Shown here: positions 8,578 to 17,356 of the stretch, piece after piece
Layout of the letters: the number at the start of each line of letters is the position of its first letter
Position numbering within the stretch: position 1 is the first letter of the stretch
Assembly (NCBI RefSeq): GCF_030503635.1
Contig: NZ_CP129965.1
Coordinates: 434,001 to 498,000, forward strand
Direction of reading: 5' to 3'
Length of the DNA stretch: 64,000 nucleotides
Origin: Corynebacterium sp. P3-F1
GTDB lineage: Bacteria; Actinomycetota; Actinomycetes; Mycobacteriales; Mycobacteriaceae
Translations under genes and position numbers: made by a program
The notes under the pieces: model-generated
The model's database searches: none
What the model was told of the DNA's origin: nothing
Seen by the model: the letters and a program-made list of their open reading frames with translations, nothing else

Positions 8578-9825
8578 TTGCAGCCCCTCCTATACTCCCC
8601 GGCCAGCGCCGACTCCGATGAGGTCGTCGGCGCGTACGCGTTCTCGGCGACGTTGGCGATCCAGGACATCACCGGCGATGCGCATTCCGGGGTCACTGCG
8701 TCTCATCTAGCCAAACGCCTCGAGGGATCCGCCGAGTCCGAGGCGCTGCTGTTCGCGCTCACAAGCCGGCAAACACCGCGCCCGCTCAGCTCGCGCGGTT
8801 ATCCCCTGATCAGCGTTGACGACCTCACCGATATCGACGCTTGGGTGTTCATCTCGCTGCCGCTTCTCGAGGACACCTCCATCATCGAAGCCACCGTCAC
8901 GCTCGACGCTGTGGTCGCGCCAGTCCCCGGCTCCGGAGAGCCCGTTCCGCGTGAACCGTGGGGTGCGGCTTTATCGCTTATCGACGCCCTCTCCCACTCC
9001 CTTAACCGCCCCACCCGCCACATCTGGGAGACCCACCCTCCTGGCTCTCCGTCCCCTGCCGCGGAAATTCTCACCACAGCCGGATATTCCGAGGCCTACG
9101 CAGAAAAGCAAGCGACGTTCACGATCGGTGAGTACCCCGCAGCGGGATCGCGTGTCCGAGCCGCTCTGAGTGGGGAGTTAGCTGCGGGTGGGGAGCCTGC
9201 CGGCGTTGCACCGGGCGCCGAATCGGCAGTGAGCACCGAGGCTGGACAGGGAGCTTTCGCAGATCTTCCCGTCAAAACGATTGTCGCGGTCCACAACATG
9301 ATTTTTGACCGCGCGGATCTACCGCAGTTCCGCGCCCTGCTCACCGCCGCATCCCAGGACTACCCGCGCGGAGATTTGGTTCTGGACACCGTGGAATGGA
9401 CTGAGCAGCGCCTGCGGGATGCCGGTGCTCGTTTGATGGACCGCGGTGGCAACCAGATCACGATGATCGCGTTCACGGACCGCGCCAGCTCCGGGAACGA
9501 GTCCAGCGCCCGCTGCGGGGACGAGCCCAGCGCCAGCTCCGAGCGATTCCGAAAAGCCATTGGTTTAGCCGAAGCCGTCCATTACGATTCCGACGACGAC
9601 TCGCTCATGAAGCTCGGGCTCGTCTACGTCCTGCCGGAGTACCGCAATGCCGGGGTAGGCACCGCTCTGGTCGAATCCGCGTTGGAAGCCGCGAAGAGCC
9701 AATGGCCGGGAGTGGGGACGGGATACAGCTCGTATCCGTCGAGAAGCGATGCTGCTGACGCGATAGTGAACAAGTACGGTGCTGAAACGATTTCTGCGAC
9801 GTCGGCCTGGCAGAAGAATGGTTAA
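8578..9825 (+). CDS. Tandem GNAT-type acetyltransferase-like protein
   Basis: A 415-residue protein with a recognisable GNAT motif A late in the chain (LGLVYVLPEYRNAGVGTALVESAL, split here: the R-N-A-G-V-G-T-A acetyl-CoA loop lies near residue 358). The N-terminal half appears to be a second, degenerate GNAT lobe, as in mycothiol-synthase-like tandem GNAT proteins; a Gly/Ala/Glu-rich linker around residues 200-220 joins the halves. Substrate unknown. The start is uncertain: TTG at 8578, one base after the DUF349 stop, is the only initiator giving a full N-lobe without a long overlap. The spacing implies co-transcription with the DUF349 gene. Confidence 0.65.
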   Translation: MQPLLYSPASADSDEVVGAYAFSATLAIQDITGDAHSGVTASHLAKRLEGSAESEALLFALTSRQTPRPLSSRGYPLISVDDLTDIDAWVFISLPLLEDTSIIEATVTLDAVVAPVPGSGEPVPREPWGAALSLIDALSHSLNRPTRHIWETHPPGSPSPAAEILTTAGYSEAYAEKQATFTIGEYPAAGSRVRAALSGELAAGGEPAGVAPGAESAVSTEAGQGAFADLPVKTIVAVHNMIFDRADLPQFRALLTAASQDYPRGDLVLDTVEWTEQRLRDAGARLMDRGGNQITMIAFTDRASSGNESSARCGDEPSASSERFRKAIGLAEAVHYDSDDDSLMKLGLVYVLPEYRNAGVGTALVESALEAAKSQWPGVGTGYSSYPSRSDAADAIVNKYGAETISATSAWQKNG

Positions 9826-9929
9826 GGAGCGAACGAATGCCCCGCCCCGTTGTTGACGGTAGCGTAGGCGACACGTAGCCCCTACGATTCCTTTGACCCT
9901 GTGCAAAATGCGAAAATGGTGAGCTCAAC

Positions 9930-11504
9930 GTGAAGAACCCGATGTCGTCGGTAGGAAAATTCGTCGTCAAGAAACCTGGGATTGTCGCCGCCGGAACCGC
10001 CGCCGCGGCCACCGCATCTCTCGCCGCCCGGGACCTGTACCAAAAGAACAACGCGATCTTCCGCAACTACCCCGTCCTCGGACACGCGCGCTACCTGGCA
10101 CACAAAATCCGCCCCGAAATCCACCAATATTTCGTCGAAAGCGACTGGGACGGACGGCCGTTCAACTACCAAACGCGCCAGATCATCAACCAGCGCGCTG
10201 ATGGTACCGAGGGCGAAATGTCGTACGGCACCGAACGCAACGTCACAGAGGCTGGCTTCGAGTACCTTGTCCACTCGATGATGCCGGCCGTGGAACCGTC
10301 CGAGCCGCCGCGCGCCCGCATCGGCGGCAACGACTGCACCCAGCCCTACGACATGTCGTTGATGAACATCTCCGCCATGTCTTTCGGCGCCCTGTCCGCC
10401 AATGCCGTCCGCGCATTGAACAAGGGTGCGGAACTGGGTGGCTTCGCCCACGACACAGGTGAAGGCGGCCTGAGCAGCTACCACATGGAAAACAACGGCG
10501 ACCTGGTGTGGGAAATCGGCACCGGCTACTTCTCTGCCCGAACCGAGGACGGGAAATTCGACCGCGAGAAATTCAAGGAACTCTCCGCCATCGACCAAGT
10601 CAAGATGACTGAGCTGAAGCTCTCCCAGGGCGCCAAGCCCGGCATCGGTGGCGTCCTGCCCGGTGCCAAGGTCAGCCCCGAAATCGCGCGCGTGCGTGGC
10701 GTGCCAGAAGGCAAGACGTGTGTCTCCCCCTCCCGCCACTCGGTGTTCTCCACCCCGGCGGAACTCATCGAGTTCATCGCCGAGATGCGTGAACTGTCCG
10801 GCGGCAAGCCTGCCGGATTCAAAATGTGCGTCGGTTCCATGATTGACGTCCTATCCATCTGCAAGGCGATCCAGGAAGTCGGGACTGCCCCCGACTTCAT
10901 CGTCATCGACGGTTCCGAGGGTGGTACGGCCGCCGCCCCGCTCGAATACGAGGACCACGTCGGGCTGCCGCTCACCGAGGGCCTCATGATGATGCACAAC
11001 GCTCTCGTCGGCACCGGGCTGCGCGAACAGATCAAGATCGGTGCCTCCGGCAAAGTCGCCGCTGCCAATGACATTGTCAAACGCCTCATCCAGGGCGCCG
11101 ACTACACCAACTCGGCCCGCTCCATGATGATGGCCGTCGGCTGCATCCAGGCGCAGAAGTGCCAGACCGGCCAATGCCCCTCCGGCGTGGCCACCCAAAG
11201 CAAGTGGCGCCAACGTGCCCTCGATATCGATTCCAAGGCGGTGCGCGTGAAGAATTACCACGACGCCACTGTGCGTCAGGCCATCTCCATGATGGCCTCG
11301 TGCGGCGCAAGCTCACCCGACGAACTCACCCCGAACATGCTGCGCCAAGTCATCGCACCCGGCGTCACCCGCTCCTATGAAGCCCTGTACGAGTGGCTTC
11401 AGCCGGGCGAACTGCTCGCCCAAGCGCCGGAAGCGTGGGCTGGGGCATGGGAGCAGGCGAGCCCCGACGAGTTCCGACTGCCGGTGATCACAAAAGTCCG
11501 CTAG
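9930..11504 (+). CDS. Stand-alone glutamate-synthase-domain (FMN/3Fe-4S) protein
   Basis: A 524-residue member of the FMN-binding glutamate synthase family. It has the synthase barrel of GltB but no amidotransferase domain. Visible motifs are MSFGALS near residue 150, the FMN region IVIDGSEGGTAAAP, SGKVAAANDIVKRLIQGAD and the 3Fe-4S ligand motif CIQAQKCQTGQC near residue 404 (Cys-x5-Cys-x4-Cys). An N-terminal hydrophobic stretch (GIVAAGTAAAATASLAAR) may anchor it to the membrane. Physiological reaction unknown; the family may oxidise or reduce a small substrate using FMN. GTG at 9930 follows GGTGAG. It stands alone, with its own upstream region of about 100 bp. Confidence 0.85.
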   Translation: MKNPMSSVGKFVVKKPGIVAAGTAAAATASLAARDLYQKNNAIFRNYPVLGHARYLAHKIRPEIHQYFVESDWDGRPFNYQTRQIINQRADGTEGEMSYGTERNVTEAGFEYLVHSMMPAVEPSEPPRARIGGNDCTQPYDMSLMNISAMSFGALSANAVRALNKGAELGGFAHDTGEGGLSSYHMENNGDLVWEIGTGYFSARTEDGKFDREKFKELSAIDQVKMTELKLSQGAKPGIGGVLPGAKVSPEIARVRGVPEGKTCVSPSRHSVFSTPAELIEFIAEMRELSGGKPAGFKMCVGSMIDVLSICKAIQEVGTAPDFIVIDGSEGGTAAAPLEYEDHVGLPLTEGLMMMHNALVGTGLREQIKIGASGKVAAANDIVKRLIQGADYTNSARSMMMAVGCIQAQKCQTGQCPSGVATQSKWRQRALDIDSKAVRVKNYHDATVRQAISMMASCGASSPDELTPNMLRQVIAPGVTRSYEALYEWLQPGELLAQAPEAWAGAWEQASPDEFRLPVITKVR

Positions 11505-11684
11505 ACCATCGTCACCCAGTTATTCAGGCCTAGTGGTGATGTCCATAACGCGCGAAGTTGACTGATTGAACGGCTAACTCGATACGCAAGCCTGAACGCG
11601 ATAACTCGCTTGCGACCCTGAAACACACCGAGACCATGCATTCAACTCACCTCACGGGGTGACCACTGCGATCAGTCTTGAAAC
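11505..11684. other. Convergent intergenic region, no gene seen
   Basis: This 180-bp space separates the plus-strand glutamate-synthase-like gene from the minus-strand membrane protein. It holds an 8/7-bp inverted repeat (CGCAAGC near 11586 and GCTTGCG near 11609) with a 16-nt loop, but no T-tract, tRNA or credible ORF. Confidence 0.5.
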
Positions 11685-12317
11685 CTACCGATCCCCCGCA
11701 CGGCGGTGGCGTTCGGAGGCGCGGGCGCGGCGATCGTCGATAAGCGGGGCCGCATCTTCCGCACGGCGGACCGCCTGGTGTCCCGCGGCTTCCTGCGCTT
11801 CGGCGACGGGGTTGAAGTCGGTGCGCTCGCGGCGCAAAGCCTCCATCTTCTGCTGCTCCGGATCGCGGCGGGTCCAGGCGGCGGTGAGCAGCGGCACCGC
11901 GACAACGACGCAGGACACAGCCAGGTACATACCCGCACCGGTCGCGTCGCCGGTGTCCCCCGTCTGACGCAACCACAGACCGAGCAAAGCCGCCACGAGG
12001 GAGACACACCCGGCCATCCACGCGAAGAGCGCGAAGGCCGTGCGCTGCGTGACAGCCATCAGCAACGTGAACACCGGGAGACACACGAAGGACAGGATCG
12101 CGAAAACGCGCTCGCCGATCGAGACTCCGACGGTTCCCGGTTCCGTGAACGTCAGCATCCGCCACCCCGCGACATCGCCGGCAAACGGAAGTAGCAGCGC
12201 GGCAACATAGACCGCGACCACAGCTGCGAGGACCCAGCGGCGGGCACCAAGGTCGAGTTTTCCGGCGCGGTCTTTTTCGAGGGCGGCGAGGTCGTAGCCG
12301 GTGGCGTCGTCAAGCAT
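11685..12317 (-). CDS. Membrane protein linked to miaB (Rv2732c-like)
   Basis: A 210-residue protein with four predicted hydrophobic helices (WVLAAVVAVYVAALLLPFAG, VFAILSFVCLPVFTLLMAV, TAFALFAWMAGCVSLVAALL, MYLAVSCVVVAVPLLTAAW) and a charged C-terminal tail of about 55 residues rich in Arg and Glu. Position directly downstream of miaB matches the conserved membrane protein Rv2732c beside miaB in mycobacteria; function unknown. Its ATG is 9 bp past the miaB stop, so it is read in the miaB transcript. A GTCGATAAGC copy lies near its 3' end (11736). Confidence 0.75.
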   Translation of the reverse strand: MLDDATGYDLAALEKDRAGKLDLGARRWVLAAVVAVYVAALLLPFAGDVAGWRMLTFTEPGTVGVSIGERVFAILSFVCLPVFTLLMAVTQRTAFALFAWMAGCVSLVAALLGLWLRQTGDTGDATGAGMYLAVSCVVVAVPLLTAAWTRRDPEQQKMEALRRERTDFNPVAEAQEAAGHQAVRRAEDAAPLIDDRRARASERHRRAGDR

Positions 12318-12326
12318 GCGTGCTCC

Positions 12327-13919
12327 TTATCCGCACGTGCCGCACGCGTTGGCGGCGGGTTGTGGCTGGGGCGCGCCGATCGTTGGAATGCCGAGACCAA
12401 CGCCGACGGGTGCGGTCGTGGGAACCTGGCCGGCTTCCGCGTTGTCGCCGGCGAGCGTGCGGCGGTGCGTGTGAATGCCGGAATCGGCGATCAGGTAATG
12501 CGGACGGGAATCCGTGACCGTGACGTTCACAATGTCGCCCGGGCGAACAGCACGGTCGATATTCCCCTCGACCGTGAAGTGGACTAGGCGGCCGTCGCGC
12601 GCGCGACCCGACATGCGGCCGGTTTCCTTCTTGTCGTTCGTCTCTTGGACGAGGAGCTCCTGCTCCGTGCCCACGAGTTTCGCATTCTCATCGGCGCTGA
12701 TGCGTTCCTGCAGTTCAAGAAGACGTTCAAAGCGTTCCTGAACCACCTGCTTCGGGATCTGGTCGGCCATTTCCGCCGCCGGAGTGCCCGGGCGCGGCGA
12801 ATACTGGAACGTGAACGCGGAGGTGAACCGCGCCTTCTCGACGACATCAAGCGTCGCCTGGAAGTCCTCCTCCGTCTCACCTGGGAACCCGACGATGATG
12901 TCGGTTGTGATTGCCGCATGCGGAAGCTTCTCGCGCACCTCGTCCAAAATGCCGAGGAATTTCTTCGAGCGGTAGGAGCGGCGCATGTCCTTGAGCACCT
13001 TGTCTGAGCCGGACTGCAGCGGCATGTGCAGCTGCGGGCAGACGTTCGGGGTCTCCGCCATCGCGTCGATCACGTCGGACGTGAACTCCGCCGGGTGCGG
13101 GGATGTGAAACGCACGCGCTCGAGCCCCTCGATGTCGCCGCAGGCGCGCAGCAGCTTCGAGAACGCCGACCGGTCGCGCTTCATGTCCGGGTCCACGAAG
13201 TTCACGCCGTACGCGTTGACGTTTTGGCCCAGCAACGTCACCTCAGACACGCCCTGATCCACGAGCGCCTTCACCTCAGCCAGAATGTCGCCCGGGCGGC
13301 GGTCCTGCTCTTTTCCGCGTAACGACGGAACAATGCAGAACGTGCACGTGTTATTGCACCCTACGGACACCGACACCCAACCTGCGTAAGAGGACTCTCG
13401 CTTCGCGGGCAGCACAGAGGGGAAATGCTCCAGAGATTCGACGACCTCGACCTGCGCTTCCTCACTGATCCGCGCGCGGTCAAGCAACGCGGGCAGAGCA
13501 GCCATGTTGTGAGTGCCGAAAACAGCGTCGACCCACGGTGCCTTCTCGACGACCGTGTCGCGGTCCTTCTGCGCCAGGCAGCCGCCGACGGCGATCTGCA
13601 TGCCGGGGTGGTTCCGCTTCACCTCGCGGAGCTGGCCGAGCGTTCCGTAGAGACGCTGATCCGCATTCTCCCGGACAGCGCACGTGTTGAACACCACGAG
13701 GTCCGGCTCCGCGTCCGCGGGTGCCGCCTCGTATCCGGCGTCCTCGAGCAGACCGGACAGGCGCTCGGAATCGTGGACATTCATCTGGCAGCCGAACGTG
13801 CGCACCTCGTAAGTACGTGGTGCCGCATCGGTCCCCGCCTCCGTGTTACGCGTCGATCCCTGGGGGGCCGAATTGATCCCTGTCGCCGCATCCGTCGTCG
13901 CATCTGTCGCTATTGTCAC
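12327..13919 (-). CDS. miaB: tRNA-2-methylthio-N6-dimethylallyladenosine synthase
   Basis: Radical-SAM methylthiotransferase that adds the 2-methylthio group to i6A37 made by MiaA. The 530-residue protein starts with a variable Thr/Ala-rich 35-residue tail, then the UPF0004 domain with [12 protein letters not shown] and [11 protein letters not shown], a third cysteine in GGCLAQ, the radical-SAM motif CNNTCTFC (Cys-x3-Cys-x2-Cys), a TRAM domain near the end and a terminal ACGTCG. The start is GTG 13919, and TACACT lies 8 nt upstream on the coding strand, so the transcript is probably leaderless. Confidence 0.95.
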   Translation of the reverse strand: MTIATDATTDAATGINSAPQGSTRNTEAGTDAAPRTYEVRTFGCQMNVHDSERLSGLLEDAGYEAAPADAEPDLVVFNTCAVRENADQRLYGTLGQLREVKRNHPGMQIAVGGCLAQKDRDTVVEKAPWVDAVFGTHNMAALPALLDRARISEEAQVEVVESLEHFPSVLPAKRESSYAGWVSVSVGCNNTCTFCIVPSLRGKEQDRRPGDILAEVKALVDQGVSEVTLLGQNVNAYGVNFVDPDMKRDRSAFSKLLRACGDIEGLERVRFTSPHPAEFTSDVIDAMAETPNVCPQLHMPLQSGSDKVLKDMRRSYRSKKFLGILDEVREKLPHAAITTDIIVGFPGETEEDFQATLDVVEKARFTSAFTFQYSPRPGTPAAEMADQIPKQVVQERFERLLELQERISADENAKLVGTEQELLVQETNDKKETGRMSGRARDGRLVHFTVEGNIDRAVRPGDIVNVTVTDSRPHYLIADSGIHTHRRTLAGDNAEAGQVPTTAPVGVGLGIPTIGAPQPQPAANACGTCG

Positions 13920-14038
13920 GGTCCATCAGTGTATTGCCGACCGTGGCGAAGACATAACCGCTTCAACCTGCTCCAGGCGCTGTAGTCTGGAAAACAGTTC
14001 TAGGGTGCTGGACCGCCAGCCCGCAAACGGAGGCATTC
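13920..14038. promoter_or_regulatory. Divergent promoter region of miaB and the gluB-like gene
   Basis: On the minus strand TACACT sits 8 nt before the miaB GTG. On the plus strand TAGTCT and TAGGGT boxes lie 25-55 bp before the lipoprotein start, which also has a strong ribosome-binding site, GGAGGCATTC. No remnant of other glu transport genes is visible in this 119 bp. Confidence 0.5.
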
Positions 14039-14935
14039 ATGTCCATCTCACGGCGATCCCGCCTGCCACGGATATTCTTCGGCGCGACAGCGGCGGTTGT
14101 GGCCGGTTTCACGATTGCGGGGTGCAGCTTCATCTCCGACGATGACGGCCCGAGCTTGCTGGAAAGCATCGAAGCGGGAAACGTGACCGTCGGGTCGGCG
14201 TTCACTAAGCCTGGATTGAGCATCCGCAACGAGGACGGCAGTGTCGAAGGGCTCGACACCGATGTGGCGCAGTACGTGGTCAACGCGATCGCGGATGACA
14301 ACGGCTGGAACCACCCCCAGATTGAATGGCGACGCGTACCGGATGGCCAACGTGCGTCAATGTTGGATCACGCTTACGTGGACGTGATCGCTTCCACGTA
14401 CTCGATCAACTCGCAGCGTGCGGCCCGCACCACATTCGCCGGCCCTTATCTGCTCACCCACCAAGCCCTGCTTGTGCGCAACGGGGAGAACGGGATCACC
14501 GGCTTGGACTCGTTGAGCGGCCGCAGCGTCTGCTTCGTCACCGGCACAACTGCGGCGAGCACGATCAAGCCGAAGCTTTCCGACGTGGCGCTGGAGGAAT
14601 ACGACTCCTACGACGCCTGCCTGAACGCGCTGCACCGCGGATATGTCGAGGCTGTGTCAACTGACGCCGCTATTCTCGAGGGCTTCAAGGCTCTTGAACC
14701 GGGCCTGTTCGAGGTGCTTCCCCTAGAAGTGGACGGCCGGCCGATCACCGACGAGCACTACGGCCTCGGCCTGCACGACCGCGACCAGAGAACGATCGAT
14801 GCCGTCAATAAGGCTTTGCAACGGATGTACGACGACGGTTCATTCGACCGCTTTGTCACTCATCATCTCCAGGCCGACCCCGACTCGTTGCGGGACACCC
14901 CGGGTAACACGTCCTTCCTCAACGCAGAGAACTAA
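14039..14935 (+). CDS. gluB: Orphan GluB-like glutamate-binding lipoprotein
   Basis: A 298-residue solute-binding protein of the ABC family 3 (polar amino acid) type. Arg-rich N-terminus, hydrophobic h-region and lipobox TIAGC predict lipidation near residue 29. The body has SBP family 3 features and clearly resembles C. glutamicum GluB: PGLSIRNEDGSVEGLDTDVA, YVVNAIADDNGWNHP, ASTYSINSQRAARTTFAGPY, LLTHQALLVRNGE. In C. glutamicum gluB lies in gluABCD, also between miaB and recX. Here the ATPase (gluA) and both permease genes (gluC, gluD) are absent: recX follows after 120 bp on the other strand. It must work with a transporter encoded elsewhere, serve as a sensor, or be a remnant. Confidence 0.85.
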   Translation: MSISRRSRLPRIFFGATAAVVAGFTIAGCSFISDDDGPSLLESIEAGNVTVGSAFTKPGLSIRNEDGSVEGLDTDVAQYVVNAIADDNGWNHPQIEWRRVPDGQRASMLDHAYVDVIASTYSINSQRAARTTFAGPYLLTHQALLVRNGENGITGLDSLSGRSVCFVTGTTAASTIKPKLSDVALEEYDSYDACLNALHRGYVEAVSTDAAILEGFKALEPGLFEVLPLEVDGRPITDEHYGLGLHDRDQRTIDAVNKALQRMYDDGSFDRFVTHHLQADPDSLRDTPGNTSFLNAEN

Positions 14936-15055
14936 ACCACGGACGCTGAATCTTAGATGTGCATGGTGGCAGGACCCGAGCTGGCCACCGTCGAACCACG
15001 TGCACGCCCGGGTACGAATCCGCACTTCAGGTCCAGGTACGAGTCCGGGTGTAAG

Positions 15056-15688
15056 TCACAGCCCAGATTCGAGTTCCCTGCACCTTTCATCGAGAGCGTC
15101 TTTGCCAATCTCCAGAGCCATGGACTGGGGGAATCCCCGTCGAGCGAGCACTCCGACGATACGGCGCAGTTCTTTATCACGCGCGGTGCGATCCGCCGGA
15201 ACGGTTTTCACGCTGCGCGCTTTCTTCCGGGCTAGCGTACGAGCAAGTTGCTGCTCGTCGCGCTCGTCGATTAGCGATAGTGCGTTTTCACGGTTCGCAG
15301 CGGAGACGCCTTTCTCCTGAAGTTCGCGTCGCAGCACCGCCGAGGATTTCCCGCGGCGTTCGAAGCGTTGCCGGACCCATTGCTGAGCGAAGGCCTTGTC
15401 GTCGATGAGGCCGGCGCGCTCGAGGGCGTCCAGGACGTCGTCCACCAAATCGGGGTCGGGAGCGTCCTCCCCTTCCTTGACCCTGCGTGGGTCGAGGAGC
15501 CGATCACGCAGCTCGTGCCGTGACCGCGCGCGCTGGTCCAGCAGCCGCAGCGCCCGCTCCCGCACCTTCGCGGCGGCTTTCTCGTGTTCGTGGTCTATCA
15601 GTCCCGTGCCACCGCCGGCAGCATACGCGTCGAGGGCTTCTTGCAGCCGGTGGATTTTCTCTGGGTCCGGTTCACGCCGTTCTGGCAT
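15056..15688 (-). CDS. recX: RecA regulator RecX
   Basis: Modulates RecA filaments. The 210-residue protein is helical with RecX repeats: ERALRLLDQRARSRHELRDR, the VLDALERAGLIDDKAFAQQWV motif and QWVRQRFERRGKSSAVLRRE, which are family signatures. The N-terminal 35 residues are extra and charged. ATG at 15688 lies 6 bp past the recA stop, so it depends on the recA transcript. It converges with the GluB-like gene. Confidence 0.9.
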   Translation of the reverse strand: MPERREPDPEKIHRLQEALDAYAAGGGTGLIDHEHEKAAAKVRERALRLLDQRARSRHELRDRLLDPRRVKEGEDAPDPDLVDDVLDALERAGLIDDKAFAQQWVRQRFERRGKSSAVLRRELQEKGVSAANRENALSLIDERDEQQLARTLARKKARSVKTVPADRTARDKELRRIVGVLARRGFPQSMALEIGKDALDERCRELESGL

Positions 15689-15694
15689 TCAGGG

Positions 15695-16828
15695 TTAGCC
15701 TTCTGCCCCAGACGCGCCCCCAGATGTCGCGCCCTCAGCCTCGTCGTCGAAGTCGATGTTGGGCACCATGTCGATAGCTTCGTCGCTTAGCTCATCGTCC
15801 TTGCCAGCGAATTCGCCGACGCCGAGCTTCTCAAAGATCTTCTGCTCGAGCTCGCTCGCCAGCTCCGGGTTGTCTTTGAGGAAAAGGCGGACCTTTTCTT
15901 TGCCCTGGCCGAGCTGGTCGCCTTCGTAGGTGAACCAGGAGCCGGATTTCTTGATAATTCCGTTGTCCACGCCCATGTCGATGATCGAGGATTCGCGCGA
16001 AATGCCCTCGCCGTACATGATGTCGAATTCGGCGATCTTGAACGGCGGCGAAACCTTGTTCTTGACCACCTTCAACCGGGTACGGTTGCCGATGGAGTCT
16101 TGACCGTCCTTCAGTGTCTGAATGCGGCGGACGTCGCAGCGCACAGACGAGTAGAACTTCAAGGCTTTACCACCGGTGGTGGTTTCCGGGGAGCCGAACA
16201 TGACGCCGATCTTCTCACGCAGCTGGTTGATGAAGATCGCAGTGGTGCCGGAGTTGTACAGGGCACCGGTCATCTTTCGCAGGGCCTGCGACATGAGACG
16301 CGCTTGGAGGCCGACGTGGGAGTCGCCCATCTCACCTTCAATCTCGGCCTTCGGAGTCAGGGCGGCGACAGAGTCGATGACGATCATGTCGATCGCCCCG
16401 GACCGCACAAGCATGTCAGCGATCTCGAGTGCCTGCTCACCGGTGTCCGGCTGGGAGACCAGCAGGTTATCGGTATCCACACCGAGTTTCTTGGCGTAAT
16501 CGGGGTCGAGCGCGTGCTCGGCGTCGATAAATGCGGCGATTCCACCCGCCTTCTGCGCCTGTGCGATCGCGTGCAGGGCCACGGTGGTCTTACCGGAGGA
16601 CTCCGGACCGTAGATTTCTACGATGCGGCCCCGCGGCCAGCCGCCGATACCGAGCGCCACGTCGATCGCGGTGTTGCCAGAGGAAATGGACTGGATAGGC
16701 GGGCGCTTCTCGTCGCCCAGGCGCATAATGGCGCCCTTTCCGTAGTCCTTCTCGATCATCGCCATTGCCGCGTCAAGCGCGTTTTGGCGGTCATTCGCAG
16801 CGGAGGCAGCTTTCTTCTTCGTTGCCAT
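15695..16828 (-). CDS. recA: Recombinase RecA
   Basis: DNA strand-exchange protein and LexA co-protease. 377 residues, no intein. Walker [10 protein letters not shown] at residues 74-82, Walker B region [11 protein letters not shown], the MAW/loop motif [19 protein letters not shown] (L2 region) and a variable acidic tail ending GGASGAEG. It is transcribed with recX. The start is ATG 16828, preceded by GAAAGGAACC. A 220-bp leader separates it from DUF3046, and a degenerate SOS box lies at its far end. Confidence 0.97.
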   Translation of the reverse strand: MATKKKAASAANDRQNALDAAMAMIEKDYGKGAIMRLGDEKRPPIQSISSGNTAIDVALGIGGWPRGRIVEIYGPESSGKTTVALHAIAQAQKAGGIAAFIDAEHALDPDYAKKLGVDTDNLLVSQPDTGEQALEIADMLVRSGAIDMIVIDSVAALTPKAEIEGEMGDSHVGLQARLMSQALRKMTGALYNSGTTAIFINQLREKIGVMFGSPETTTGGKALKFYSSVRCDVRRIQTLKDGQDSIGNRTRLKVVKNKVSPPFKIAEFDIMYGEGISRESSIIDMGVDNGIIKKSGSWFTYEGDQLGQGKEKVRLFLKDNPELASELEQKIFEKLGVGEFAGKDDELSDEAIDMVPNIDFDDEAEGATSGGASGAEG

Positions 16829-17028
16829 GGCGTGGTTCCTTTCGTTTCGCGTGTTGTACCGATTGTCGGCGTGATGGGCGACGCTGGTGTCCCACCAGAC
16901 GGTGTTATCGATCGATTGTCTATCGGTCGCCTAACGCAGTGCCTAGTTAGACCGTTCCCATCCGCGACCGGTTCCCCGTTCACTGGAAATCACACTAGTG
17001 GGGTTTGCGACACCACCCTCAAACATAC

Positions 17029-17044
17029 ACGCACGAATGTTCGA
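17029..17044 (-). promoter_or_regulatory. Degenerate LexA (SOS) box upstream of recA
   Basis: On the minus strand the 16-mer reads TCGAACATTCGTGCGT. Actinobacterial SOS boxes have the form TCGAAC-N4-GTTCGA. The left half is perfect and the right half matches 4 of 6. It is about 200 bp upstream of the recA start, in the only intergenic space able to hold the recA promoter. Confidence 0.45.
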
Positions 17045-17049
17045 ATACT

Positions 17050-17265
17050 TCATTCACTCGGCCGATCGACACCCAGTCGGCGCCCTTCGGGAATGTCGAA
17101 GGCGTCGCACAGGCGGTCCCACACGATGCGGGGGTCCACACCGGCGTCGATAAGCTCGCCCGCTGTTTTTCCCTCCCCGGGGAAAACGTGGGAGGACACG
17201 ACCCACTTTCCTTTCGCGTCGCCGAATTCGTCCGCGACGAGTTGGTGGAATTCCGTCAAACGCAT
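17050..17265 (-). CDS. DUF3046 small protein
   Basis: A 71-residue actinobacterial protein of the DUF3046 family, typically found just upstream of recA. Recognised by MRLTEFHQLVADEFG at the start and the late VDPRIVWDRLCDAFDIPEGRR. Function unknown. I start at ATG 17265 because TAAGGT lies exactly 7 nt upstream, giving a leaderless mRNA; an ATG three codons earlier is possible. It is divergent from bioY. Confidence 0.85.
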   Translation of the reverse strand: MRLTEFHQLVADEFGDAKGKWVVSSHVFPGEGKTAGELIDAGVDPRIVWDRLCDAFDIPEGRRLGVDRPSE

Positions 17266-17293
17266 GCGCCCCACCTTACGCGCGCCTTTGCTG

Positions 17294-17303
17294 GCTTATC
17301 GAC
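17294..17303. repeat. Intergenic copy of the GTCGATAAGC motif
   Basis: GCTTATCGAC on the plus strand between DUF3046 and bioY. Confidence 0.7.
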
Positions 17304-17320
17304 GTCTCGCCCCACCCCAA

Positions 17321-17335
17321 TTGAACACCGTTCAA
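17321..17335. promoter_or_regulatory. Predicted BioQ operator of bioYMN
   Basis: A perfect palindrome, TTGAAC-ACC-GTTCAA. The TetR-type repressor BioQ of C. glutamicum binds TGAAC-N3-GTTAC, so this site fits with one difference in the right arm. It lies 8 bp upstream of the bioY -10 box, where bound repressor would block RNA polymerase. The bioQ gene is not in the window. Confidence 0.75.
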
Positions 17336-17356
17336 CCGGGCGCTACTGTTTCCCCC

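Larger units (their letters stand above)
17266..17356. promoter_or_regulatory. Divergent leaderless promoters of DUF3046 and bioY
   Basis: For DUF3046 the minus-strand -10 box TAAGGT (17273-17278) ends 7 nt before ATG. For bioY the plus-strand box TACTGT (17344-17349) ends 7 nt before ATG 17357. A GTCGATAAGC motif copy lies at 17294-17303 and the BioQ-type operator at 17321-17335. Confidence 0.6.

Noticed and set aside
14936..15055. Remnants of gluC or gluD after the GluB-like gene
   Set aside because: Only 120 bp, with no hydrophobic reading frame resembling a permease.
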